Assembly: GCA_030602105.1 (NCBI GenBank)
Contig: JAUWAK010000018.1
Span: 1 to 15,365, forward strand
From: Candidatus Aerophobota bacterium
GTDB taxonomy: Bacteria > Aerophobota > Aerophobia > Aerophobales > AE-B3A
Direction of reading: 5' to 3'
Length of the DNA stretch: 15,365 bases
In this document: positions 1-6,754 of the stretch, one piece after another
Position numbering within the stretch: position 1 is the stretch's first letter
How the letters are laid out: each line of letters opens with the position of its first letter
Position numbers and translations under genes: made by a program
The notes under the pieces: model-generated
What the model was told of the DNA's origin: nothing
Databases searched by the model: none
What the model saw: only the letters and a program-made list of their open reading frames with translations

Positions 1-74
1 AAGTAGCGGGAGCAAGAGTAGCCATCGGTCGAGGAATGGCCGCTAGGATAGTTATCAGGAAGATAGAGTCATGA
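1..74 (+). CDS. feoA: FeoA C-terminal fragment (partial at left edge)
   Basis: An open frame (codons from base 3) enters from the left edge and stops with TGA at 72-74. The visible 23 residues include GARVAIGRGMAARI, which resembles the end of FeoA, where a GRGMA-type segment and a hydrophobic strand close the SH3-like beta-barrel. FeoA is a small cytosolic partner of the ferrous iron permease FeoB. The stop overlaps the feoB start as ATGA (71-74), so the two are probably translationally coupled. The fragment is short, and the call rests on both the motif and the adjacent feoB. Start, promoter and any iron-responsive operator lie outside the window. Confidence 0.75.
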   Translation, partial: VAGARVAIGRGMAARIVIRKIES

Positions 75-583
75 AAATACTCTTGATGGGAAATCCTAAT
101 GTAGGCAAGAGCGTCATTTTCAACCGTCTGACCGGAATAAGGGTCGTGGTCTCCAATTACCCGGGAACGACTATTGAATTCCTGGAAGGCAGTATGATGG
201 TGGACGGGAGAAGGGTGCAGATTATTGATGTCCCGGGTGCTTATTCTCTTGTTCCCTCCGATAAAGCTGAGGAGGTGGCGGTGAATATCTTGATGAAAGA
301 CAAACCCCATCTTATTGTGGACGTAGTGGATGCCACTAATCTGGAACGCAATCTCTATCTGTCGTTGCAGCTAAGGGAGCTACCTATTCCTCTTATTCTG
401 GATCTTAATATGATCGACTTGGCCAGGGAAAGGGGAATTAGTATTGACAAAGATGCTCTAGCGAGAGCCTTAGGGGTTCCAGTCGTCAGCAGCGTGGCCA
501 TATCAGGAGAGGGAGTTCACGAACTAAGAGCAGTTATTGCGAGGATCATTAAGGAGAGGGTGGGCAGTGGAAATACAGTTTGA
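71..583 (+). CDS. feoB: FeoB small-GTPase domain as a separate protein
   Basis: This 170-residue protein is the cytosolic G domain of the ferrous iron transporter FeoB. Visible motifs in order are G1 GNPNVGKS (7-14), G2 around T33-T34 in the NYPGTT segment, G3 DVPG (53-56), G4 NMID (113-116) and a G5-like SVAISGEG (141-148). NMID and the NYPGTT segment are typical of FeoB rather than Era or Der GTPases. Full FeoB proteins are usually about 600-800 residues, with G domain, helical domain and permease in one chain. Here the frame stops right after the G domain, and the helical and membrane parts follow in another frame, overlapping by 17 nt. The gene overlaps feoA by ATGA. It may be a genuine split gene, a programmed frameshift site or an indel error; both halves look intact. 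Confidence 0.9.
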   Translation: MKILLMGNPNVGKSVIFNRLTGIRVVVSNYPGTTIEFLEGSMMVDGRRVQIIDVPGAYSLVPSDKAEEVAVNILMKDKPHLIVDVVDATNLERNLYLSLQLRELPIPLILDLNMIDLARERGISIDKDALARALGVPVVSSVAISGEGVHELRAVIARIIKERVGSGNTV

Positions 584-1988
584 GCCACGCATAGAAAAAA
601 CTATCAAGCTTATTGAGGAAAGGACTGGCCTTGCCCGCTGGCAGGTAATCCTCGGTCTGGAGGGAAATAAGGATTTCAGGAAGAAAATACCACTCGATAT
701 TCTCAGGGAGAGCACGAGAGAGGTAGAGAAGGATCACAAAGAATCTATCGAACTCATTATGCTTAAGGCAAGATTCGGCCAGGCTGGATCCGTTGCCACC
801 TTGGCCCAGCAGGTTCACCATCGGCACCCTACCCTTCTGGAAAAATTGGGGGATGCTACAGTTAAGCCCATCACCGGTATTCCCATTGCTGTGGGGGTCC
901 TCTGGGGAATGTTCAAGCTTTTCATTACGGCGGCCGGTTTTATTACTGACGTAATTATGGTTCCCTTCTTCGAAGGCCCCTATGATACGTTCGTTCGGTC
1001 TATCGTAACACGAATATTTCCCAGTGGCTTCGTGCACCATATGTTGCTTGGAGCTCCAGGAGCTGGCTACTTGGAATCTCTTGGCGTCCTCACCACAGGA
1101 ATCTTTGTTCCCATCGGCATCGTGCTACCAGCAGTTTTGGTATTCTATATTATTCTCAGTCTTTTGGAGGATTTAGGCTACCTTCCGAGATTAGCTGTCC
1201 TCGTAGACACTGTATTCCACAGAATAGGTCTGCACGGATATTCCATTGTTCCTGTCATCATGAGCTTTGGCTGCAATATTCCCGGAGTCATGGCGACAAG
1301 GGTTCTTAGCAGCCATAAGCAAAGGTTTATGATGCTCACCATGCTGGGGGTTTCCATCCCCTGCATGGCTCAGACCGCGGTGGTTTTGACTATTGTCGGC
1401 CCCTTTGGCCTAGGCTGGGTGGCACTGATTTACCTCATTCTGATGAGCATCTTTGTTGGTATGGGAGCTCTGCTTAACAGGCTAATAAGAGGGGAGACTC
1501 CGGAAATTGCCATAGAGATCCCTCCCTACAGAATGCCTCAACTTTCTAACCTGTTAATGAAAACCTGCTTGAGGACGGGACAGTTTCTGTTAGAGGCAAT
1601 TCCCTGGGTATTGGTAGGGATCATCATTGTTAACGTCTTATATGCTCTGCGCATAACAGAGTTCATGTCCAGAGTTTCCAGTCCCCTCTTGGGGTGGTGG
1701 TTAGGTCTACCCGAAGAGGCGATCTATCCCTTGATAATAGGTTTTTTGAGAAAAGACGTAGCTACCGGTCTTCTTGCTCCCCTGCGCGATGCCAATGTGA
1801 TGAATGTTTACCAGATAGTCACTACAGTAACAATTCTGGTCATCTATTTTCCCTGCGCAGCAACCTTTGCTGTATTCTTGAAGGAACTGGGAATAAGAGA
1901 TACCGCAAAGAGCACGGCAATTATGTTGATATTTGCTTTTGGCGTGGGAGGACTGCTTCACTTCCTATTTAGTTTGTTTAGCTGGTAA
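567..1988 (+). CDS. feoB: FeoB permease part (helical linker plus membrane domain)
   Basis: This protein of about 473 residues carries the membrane part of FeoB and should move Fe(2+) across the inner membrane, powered or gated by the GTPase encoded just upstream. I chose GTG at 567 because AAGGAG lies at 550-555 and the start overlaps the end of the G-domain gene; an upstream TTG at 537 is also open. Residues 1-100 are charged and helical, like the FeoB linker. Roughly 8-10 hydrophobic segments follow. FeoB signatures are LLEDLGYLPR (199-208), FGCNIPG with Cys236, and FPCAAT with Cys430. The usual MSC-type motif after the first Gate is replaced by SIPCMAQT (Cys266), and GFLRKDVATG (392-401) stands where GLFAKE-type sequence is common. 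It therefore looks like a divergent FeoB subclass. Confidence 0.88.
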   Translation: MEIQFEPRIEKTIKLIEERTGLARWQVILGLEGNKDFRKKIPLDILRESTREVEKDHKESIELIMLKARFGQAGSVATLAQQVHHRHPTLLEKLGDATVKPITGIPIAVGVLWGMFKLFITAAGFITDVIMVPFFEGPYDTFVRSIVTRIFPSGFVHHMLLGAPGAGYLESLGVLTTGIFVPIGIVLPAVLVFYIILSLLEDLGYLPRLAVLVDTVFHRIGLHGYSIVPVIMSFGCNIPGVMATRVLSSHKQRFMMLTMLGVSIPCMAQTAVVLTIVGPFGLGWVALIYLILMSIFVGMGALLNRLIRGETPEIAIEIPPYRMPQLSNLLMKTCLRTGQFLLEAIPWVLVGIIIVNVLYALRITEFMSRVSSPLLGWWLGLPEEAIYPLIIGFLRKDVATGLLAPLRDANVMNVYQIVTTVTILVIYFPCAATFAVFLKELGIRDTAKSTAIMLIFAFGVGGLLHFLFSLFSW

Positions 1989-2024
1989 AGAAGAAATCTT
2001 TGCGTCAAAAGAGGAGGAACCAGG

Positions 2025-2411
2025 ATGACTAAGAAAATAACCCCAACCATGCAGGATTACCTGGAAGCTATTGGCCAACTGGGAAGCGAGGAGCAGGTGG
2101 TTAGGGTAAAGAACATTGCCCGGCAGATGAATGTGAAAATGCCCAGTGTCACCGAAGCCTTGAAGACCTTAGCCAGAGATGGACTGATAAGACATGAAAA
2201 GTACGGCTATGTCCAGTTAACCCAGAAAGGCGAGAATATAGCCGAAGAAATCTACTCTCGTCACCAGACCCTCTTCAAGTTCTTGAATGAGATCCTTCGG
2301 ATAGATCCGAGGACCGCCGATGAGGATGCATGCAGGATGGAGCACACTATCAGCTCGACCGCTCTGAAAAAATTGATAGAATTTATCAAGACTTTGGAGT
2401 CCTCTGACTAG
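2025..2411 (+). CDS. DtxR/MntR-family metal-dependent transcriptional regulator
   Basis: This 128-residue protein has an N-terminal winged helix-turn-helix (about residues 5-65; recognition part near NVKMPSVTEALKTLARDG) and a short helical dimerisation and metal-binding domain. It ends where DtxR/IdeR would continue into an SH3-like domain, so in length it is closer to MntR (about 140) than DtxR (about 226). Likely metal ligands are Asp11 and Glu14 in MQDYLEAI, His80, Cys103, Glu106 and His107 in ACRMEH. The Cys matches DtxR and the Asp matches MntR, so metal preference cannot be decided by eye. GAGGAGG lies upstream with good spacing. Being the last gene of the feo cluster, it probably represses feo when Fe(2+) or Mn(2+) is plentiful. 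That is inference, since the feo promoter is outside the window. Confidence 0.88.
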   Translation: MTKKITPTMQDYLEAIGQLGSEEQVVRVKNIARQMNVKMPSVTEALKTLARDGLIRHEKYGYVQLTQKGENIAEEIYSRHQTLFKFLNEILRIDPRTADEDACRMEHTISSTALKKLIEFIKTLESSD

Positions 2412-2480
2412 AGGACGAGAAAACTCAATAAGGACAAACTAAAGTTGGCCCTACAATTTTCTGTCTCCCGGGAGGGATGA

Positions 2481-3323
2481 ATGGAGTTAGGAGTAGCTAG
2501 TTTCGCCTGTTACAAACAGGAGCTGGTGAATCTTCTTCCCCTTTTTGCCCAATTTGACGTGAGATACATGGAACTCTGGACATTTTCAAGTTTCGCTAAC
2601 CCTCTTCATTTCGAATACAAGGATGAGGAGTACCTTGAGAATTTCCTGGCTCTCTTGCTGAAATATAACCTCCGGGCCTCCTCCATCCATGCACCCATCG
2701 ATTCGGAGGCGGATATTTCCTCACCCGACCCTGCATTAAGAGAACAAGCAATAGAGGAAACCATAAAATCTATCGATGCCCTGGCAAAGTTAGGGGGCAG
2801 AATATTGGTTGTTCATCCCGGAGGGAAATCGGTGGATCGAGAAAAGCAGCTTAGGATAGCCTCTCGGAGCCTGCAAATAGTCGAGAGTTATTGCCAAAGA
2901 CTCAACATAAGGCTGACACTGGAGAATATGCTTCCCGGTTATGTGGGGAGTAAGGTGGAGGATCTTGAATATCTCCTCAGCTCTCTTTCGCCCAGAGCTG
3001 CCATTTGCCTGGATACGGGCCATGGCTTTCTTAATGGGAACCTCTTTGAGCTTATGAGGACCCTTGGTGGAAGGATTTGTCATTTACATATTCAGGATAC
3101 TCATGCCTCTAGCGATGAACACCTTCTACCTTTTCAGGGTGAGATTGACTGGGAAGAGTTTATGATTAAGCTGACCCAGATTCACTATAAGGGCATTTTC
3201 ATGACGGAAATAAGAGAAGCAAAAAATAACAGTTTAGAAGCTATTTTAGCTGGAGCTAGATGCACTTTTGAAAAGCTCACCAGTTTCTCGGCCCGCCTGT
3301 CGGGAAAGAAGTTCCAGGAATGA
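2481..3323 (+). CDS. Xylose isomerase-like TIM-barrel protein (sugar phosphate isomerase/epimerase or endonuclease IV-like)
   Basis: This 280-residue cytosolic protein belongs to the AP-endonuclease-2/xylose isomerase-like TIM-barrel superfamily. Strand-end motifs appear in the usual order: SSIHAP (68-72, His70), VVHPGG (110-115, His112), LTLENM (Glu148), CLDTGHG (Asp178, His181), CHLHIQDTH (His203, Asp206), DEHLLPFQGEIDW (His214) and TEI (Glu243). These would bind one or more divalent metals. Known members include sugar isomerases and epimerases, inosose dehydratases and endonuclease IV. Sequence alone does not pick a substrate, although the QDTH...DEHLLPFQGEIDW block is more usual in the sugar isomerase/epimerase branch. 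SD GGAGG is at 2471-2475. It is 69 nt from the regulator before it and 19 nt from mobB after it; neither neighbour suggests a pathway. Confidence 0.8.
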   Translation: MELGVASFACYKQELVNLLPLFAQFDVRYMELWTFSSFANPLHFEYKDEEYLENFLALLLKYNLRASSIHAPIDSEADISSPDPALREQAIEETIKSIDALAKLGGRILVVHPGGKSVDREKQLRIASRSLQIVESYCQRLNIRLTLENMLPGYVGSKVEDLEYLLSSLSPRAAICLDTGHGFLNGNLFELMRTLGGRICHLHIQDTHASSDEHLLPFQGEIDWEEFMIKLTQIHYKGIFMTEIREAKNNSLEAILAGARCTFEKLTSFSARLSGKKFQE

Positions 3324-3342
3324 GGAAAGAAAGAGGTGAAAA

Positions 3343-4062
3343 ATGAAAGCAGTGGGAGTAATTGGCTACAAAGGCAGCGGCAAGACATCTTTGGTGGTTA
3401 GCCTGTCCCAAGAGCTCAAGAAAAGAGGTTACAGGGTAGCTACAGTAAAGCATATTCATGGAGAGATAGATCTTCCTGAGGCCAATACCGCCAAACATGG
3501 AGGGTACACCGACCAGGTGGCAGCAATTTCTGAGAGGGAATCGGCCGTCTTCTTCAAAAGAAAAAAGAGTCTTGAAGATATCATGGCATATCTGGAGGCG
3601 GATTTCGTTTTGGTGGAGGGATTCAAAACTGAGAGAACCTACCCCAAGGTGGTATGTCTGAGGGAAAAAGACGAGCCGAAAGATCTCTTCGATGGACTCC
3701 AGGTTCTTGTGGCCATGCTCTCACCAAAAAAAACGATGCCGGGCGTTCCGGTCTTTCGCATCGCTCACGATGTGAAGAGGATGACGGATATTATTGAAAA
3801 GATAGCTTTTAAACTACCCAACCTTAACTGCGGAGCCTGTGGTTATGAGACCTGTTATGAGCTGGCCAAGAAGATTGTGAAAGGTGACAAGACCGATAGG
3901 CACTGCCCTCCCCTGAATCCTGGCACCGAGGTGAGGCTTGGAGGTAGGACCTTACCTATGAATCCTTTTGTTGACAGAATTGTTCACAGCACCATCAAGG
4001 GACTTCTTTCGTCCTTGAAAGGCTTCAGAAAGGGGAAAATCGAGATCAAAATAGAGGAGTAA
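3343..4062 (+). CDS. mobB: MobB-type molybdopterin-guanine dinucleotide protein fused to a C-terminal Fe-S domain
   Basis: Residues 1 to about 155 form a MobB-like P-loop GTPase: Walker A GYKGSGKTS (8-16), the VKHIHG segment (36-40), which matches the conserved MobB VKH motif, and VEGFK (91-95). MobB assists attachment of GMP to molybdopterin. MobB alone is about 160-175 residues. Here about 80 residues follow, with Cys163, Cys166, Cys171 and Cys188 in the pattern C-x2-C-x4-C-x16-C. That matches the four-cysteine 4Fe-4S domain (Pfam FeS type) seen in RnfB and corrinoid Fe-S protein large subunits. A last segment with LPMNPFVDRIVHSTIKG ends the protein. The C-terminal domain may sense redox state or receive a cluster, which is inference. 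No mobA, moe or molybdoenzyme gene lies in the window. A GAGGTG SD precedes the ATG. Confidence 0.82.
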   Translation: MKAVGVIGYKGSGKTSLVVSLSQELKKRGYRVATVKHIHGEIDLPEANTAKHGGYTDQVAAISERESAVFFKRKKSLEDIMAYLEADFVLVEGFKTERTYPKVVCLREKDEPKDLFDGLQVLVAMLSPKKTMPGVPVFRIAHDVKRMTDIIEKIAFKLPNLNCGACGYETCYELAKKIVKGDKTDRHCPPLNPGTEVRLGGRTLPMNPFVDRIVHSTIKGLLSSLKGFRKGKIEIKIEE

Positions 4063-4108
4063 ACGATCCTCTCTATTTCCATAGAAGGAGTGCAATAAAG
4101 AAGAACAA

Positions 4109-4966
4109 ATGAATCTTCCTTCCTGGATTAGAAAGAAAATTCCTCCGCCCCAATCTCTCAGGGAGATGAAGGAGCTCCTTCGCTCTTTATCCCTTCACAC
4201 CGTTTGCGAAGAAGCCGGGTGTCCCAATATAGGAGAGTGTTTTTCTCAGAAGACCGCCACTTTTTTGATTCTGGGAGATAAATGCACCCGATCCTGCAGT
4301 TTCTGTGGGGTAAGAAAGGAAAACCCGGCACCTCTCGATCCTGAGGAACCTCGAAATATCGCCAGGGCGGTGCAGAAACTCCGCCTTGAATACGTAGTGA
4401 TAACGTCAGTTACCCGGGATGATCTGGCTGACGGGGGAGCGAGCCATTTTGCTCTCACCATCAAGGAGATAAAAGGGCTTGCCAATGAAATAAGAATTGA
4501 GGTCCTGGTTCCCGACTTCAACGGCTCCCTATCCCCTCTTAGGCGGGTTATTGAGGCCGGGCCCCATGTTCTGAACCATAACCTGGAGACAGTTCCGCGT
4601 CTGTATCCAGAGGTACGACCTGAGGCTGATTACTTACATTCTCTTGGGCTACTTAGAGAAACCAAGAGGCTTGATCCGGATATTTGCACCAAATCCGGCC
4701 TTATGTTGGGACTGGGAGAAACCAGCGAGGAAGTAACCGGGGTGATGAGGGATCTCAGAGGAGCAGGTTGCGACATTTTAACCATTGGCCAGTATCTTAG
4801 ACCTTCCTCTCAGAACATGCCGGTGAAGAAATACATAGCACCGAAAGAGTTTAAAGAATATGAAGAAACAGGGAAATCCCTCGGTTTTCTTGCCGTAGCC
4901 TCCTCCCCTTTTGTCAGAAGCTCCTATCAAGCCCACGAGATGTTGGCAGACTCTCAAAGATTGTAA
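4109..4966 (+). CDS. lipA: Lipoyl synthase (radical SAM)
   Basis: This 285-residue radical SAM enzyme inserts two sulfur atoms into octanoyl groups on the E2 or GcvH lipoyl domains. Both cluster sites are visible: the auxiliary 4Fe-4S cysteines C33-x4-C38-x5-C44 and the radical SAM motif C59-x3-C63-x2-C66. The C-terminal RSSYQAHE supplies the conserved RSSY serine that binds the auxiliary cluster. NHNLETVPRLY and GLMLGLGE are also typical of the family. The length is slightly short compared with about 300-320, mainly at the N terminus. The ATG has only a weak AAAGAAG ahead of it, and a stronger AAGGAG (4085-4090) is 18 nt away; no other in-frame start lies between. No lipB, lplA or glycine-cleavage gene is adjacent. 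Confidence 0.96.
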   Translation: MNLPSWIRKKIPPPQSLREMKELLRSLSLHTVCEEAGCPNIGECFSQKTATFLILGDKCTRSCSFCGVRKENPAPLDPEEPRNIARAVQKLRLEYVVITSVTRDDLADGGASHFALTIKEIKGLANEIRIEVLVPDFNGSLSPLRRVIEAGPHVLNHNLETVPRLYPEVRPEADYLHSLGLLRETKRLDPDICTKSGLMLGLGETSEEVTGVMRDLRGAGCDILTIGQYLRPSSQNMPVKKYIAPKEFKEYEETGKSLGFLAVASSPFVRSSYQAHEMLADSQRL

Positions 4967-4970
4967 AACA

Positions 4971-4999
4971 TTGACGAGTTAGGCGATCTAGACTATAAT
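4971..4999 (+). promoter_or_regulatory. Strong sigma-70-type promoter ahead of fmdB-argH-lysA/dapF-dapA
   Basis: TTGACG (4971-4976) and a perfect TATAAT (4994-4999) are separated by 17 nt, so only one base departs from consensus. It begins five bases after the lipA stop. Transcription should start near 5006, giving a leader of about 130 nt before the zinc-ribbon gene. A perfect 8-bp palindrome, GAACGTTC (5015-5022), sits just downstream of the predicted start and could be an operator; that part is a guess. Confidence 0.8.
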
Positions 5000-5033
5000 G
5001 AACACGCAGTATCGGAACGTTCAGGACAGTCGA

Positions 5034-5093
5034 ATGTGCAGTTGGCAAAAAGGGAAATTTGGCCAGCAAAAAGGACGAAGAGAGAAGACGTAG
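5034..5093 (+). CDS. Possible 19-codon leader ORF
   Basis: An ATG at 5034 opens a 19-residue frame ending with TAG at 5091-5093, inside the leader between the promoter and the zinc-ribbon gene. The peptide is Lys/Arg/Gln-rich, with no run of Arg or Lys codons long enough to suggest classical attenuation. The upstream AGGAC is only a weak SD. The stretch also holds a direct repeat, GCAAAAAGG, at 5045-5053 and 5066-5074. It may have no function. Confidence 0.2.
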   Translation: MCSWQKGKFGQQKGRREKT

Positions 5094-5135
5094 GGGATGA
5101 AACCGTTCTAAAAAACAATCTTAGAAGGAACAAAG

Positions 5136-5357
5136 GTGCCCCTATATCGGTTTCTATGTAAAGACTGTGAACAGAAGTTTACCCAGCTAGTTTCCATAGG
5201 TAAAGAGACCGAGGTCAAATGTGAGAGGTGCGGAAGTTCTAAATTGGAGAAATTGATTCCCAGGTCTATTACCGGACGAACCAAGGAAGGTGCCCTTTCT
5301 GGCATGAGCTCCTGTTCCACCTGTCAGGCAACAAGCTGCAGGAGCTGTTCCCAATAG
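5136..5357 (+). CDS. FmdB-family zinc ribbon protein
   Basis: This 73-residue protein starts with MPLYRFLC at a GTG codon, preceded by AAGGA (5125-5129). The N-terminal ribbon has Cys8-x2-Cys11 and Cys29-x2-Cys32, the spacing and MP-Y-F-C start of the FmdB/CxxC_CxxC_SSSS family. A second cysteine set, Cys60, 63, 68 and 71, lies in the Ser/Cys-rich tail, where many family members carry CSSC-type repeats. FmdB was named from its position in a formamidase operon; a regulatory role has been suggested but no biochemical function is established. Here it is the first gene after the 4971-4999 promoter and 20 nt before argH. Confidence 0.85.
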   Translation: MPLYRFLCKDCEQKFTQLVSIGKETEVKCERCGSSKLEKLIPRSITGRTKEGALSGMSSCSTCQATSCRSCSQ

Positions 5358-5377
5358 ATTCTATCAAGAGGTAGGAA

Positions 5378-6754
5378 ATGAGCCTATGGCAGGGAAGATT
5401 TAAGGAAGGTACGGATAGGTTAGTCCAGGAATTCACCTCTTCCATCGCCGTGGATAGGAAGCTTTACAAGTATGACATTATGGGAAGCATAGCCCACACC
5501 AAGATGCTGGCAAAGTGTGGGATCATCTCCTCTAAAGAAGCCAACAAAATCATCCAGACCTTGGAGGCTATCCAAAAGGATATACAATCCGGAAGGCTCA
5601 CCTTAGACGGAAAAGAGGATATCCACCTGGGGATCGAGGAGGAGATAATAAGAAGGCTGGGTAAGACGGGTGAGAAACTACACACGGCTCGATCGAGAAA
5701 TGACCAGATAGCCCTGGATGAAAGGTTGTATTTGAGAGATGAGATAGGTCAAATCCTTGATTTGATCGTTGATTTTCAAAAGACTCACTTCCATCTCGCT
5801 AAATGTTACTCTGAGGTTATCCTCCCCGGGTATACACATCTTCAATACGCCCAGCCAATTCTCCTTTCCCATTACTTTCTTGCCTATTTTTGGATGCTAC
5901 AGCGGGATAAGGAAAGACTCAAGAGCTGTCTTGAGCGTGTAAACGTAATGCCCCTGGGGGCGGGAGCTCTGGCTGGTACTTCCCTTCCTATTGATAGGGA
6001 CTACGTGGCCGACCTTTTGGATTTTCCAAAAATAACCGAGAACAGCGTGGATACAGTAAGTGACCGGGATTACCTTCTAGAATTTTTGGGTGCTTCAGCC
6101 GTGCTGATGATGCATCTATCCCGACTCTCGGAAGATCTCATCCTCTGGTCTTCTTCTCCCTTCGGCTTCATTGAGATACGGGATGCCTTTGCTACCGGCT
6201 CCTCGCTCATACCCCACAAAAAGAATCCCGATGTAGCTGAACTCATTAGAGGAAAGACAGGTCGAGTTTATGGAAGTCTCATGTCCCTGCTCACCGTCAT
6301 GAAGGGCCTACCCCTCTCCTATAACCGGGATATGCAGGAGGATAAACTCCCCTTGCTGGAGACGGTCGAGATAGTAAGGGAAAGTCTGAGGATCTACACT
6401 CAAATGTTGAAGAACATAAGAATCAACGCTGAGCAGATGGAAAAAGAAGCCCGAGAGGGCTTCTTTGCTTCTACTGATCTTGTAGATTATTTGGTGCAAA
6501 GAGGAGTTCCCTTCAGAGAAGCCCACCAGCTCCTGGGAAGGATTGTTAGGCACTGCCTCAAGACGGAGCGGCGATTTGAAGATCTTAGTTTGGAAGAATA
6601 CCGCCGGTTCTCATCCCTCTTTGAGAAAGATCTCTTTGAGAGAATGAAACTCGAGGAGTGTGTCTTTACTAAAGAGTCTGCGGGAGGAACAGGGAAAAGG
6701 AGCCTGAAGATCCAGATGGAGCTGGCCAAGCAAAGACTGGAGGAGACGATATGA
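5378..6754 (+). CDS. argH: Argininosuccinate lyase
   Basis: This 458-residue enzyme cleaves argininosuccinate to arginine and fumarate, the last step of arginine synthesis. It is a member of the fumarase/aspartase superfamily and probably a homotetramer. Visible motifs are SLWQGRF at the N terminus, TARSRNDQ (103-110), GYTHLQYAQP (151-160) with catalytic His154, and the flexible signature loop GSSLIPHKKNPD (274-285), which supplies the catalytic serine. Length is normal. GAGGTAGG lies just before the ATG. No argG, argF or other arginine gene is in the window; instead the stop overlaps the lysA/dapF start as ATGA (6751-6754). argH placed at the head of a lysine cluster is an arrangement I recall from several anaerobic lineages. 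Confidence 0.97.
   Translation: MSLWQGRFKEGTDRLVQEFTSSIAVDRKLYKYDIMGSIAHTKMLAKCGIISSKEANKIIQTLEAIQKDIQSGRLTLDGKEDIHLGIEEEIIRRLGKTGEKLHTARSRNDQIALDERLYLRDEIGQILDLIVDFQKTHFHLAKCYSEVILPGYTHLQYAQPILLSHYFLAYFWMLQRDKERLKSCLERVNVMPLGAGALAGTSLPIDRDYVADLLDFPKITENSVDTVSDRDYLLEFLGASAVLMMHLSRLSEDLILWSSSPFGFIEIRDAFATGSSLIPHKKNPDVAELIRGKTGRVYGSLMSLLTVMKGLPLSYNRDMQEDKLPLLETVEIVRESLRIYTQMLKNIRINAEQMEKEAREGFFASTDLVDYLVQRGVPFREAHQLLGRIVRHCLKTERRFEDLSLEEYRRFSSLFEKDLFERMKLEECVFTKESAGGTGKRSLKIQMELAKQRLEETI

Noticed and set aside
549..1040. 163-codon open frame on the minus strand
   Set aside because: It lies opposite the FeoB permease, which has clear family motifs; its translation has no recognisable domain.
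2425..2460. Possible promoter before the TIM-barrel gene (TACAAT at about 2453)
   Set aside because: No acceptable -35 hexamer lies 16-18 nt upstream.
4049..4078. AAATAGAG...CTCTATTT inverted repeat over the mobB stop
   Set aside because: The 8-bp AT-rich stem has a 14-nt loop and no T-run afterwards, so it does not look like an intrinsic terminator.
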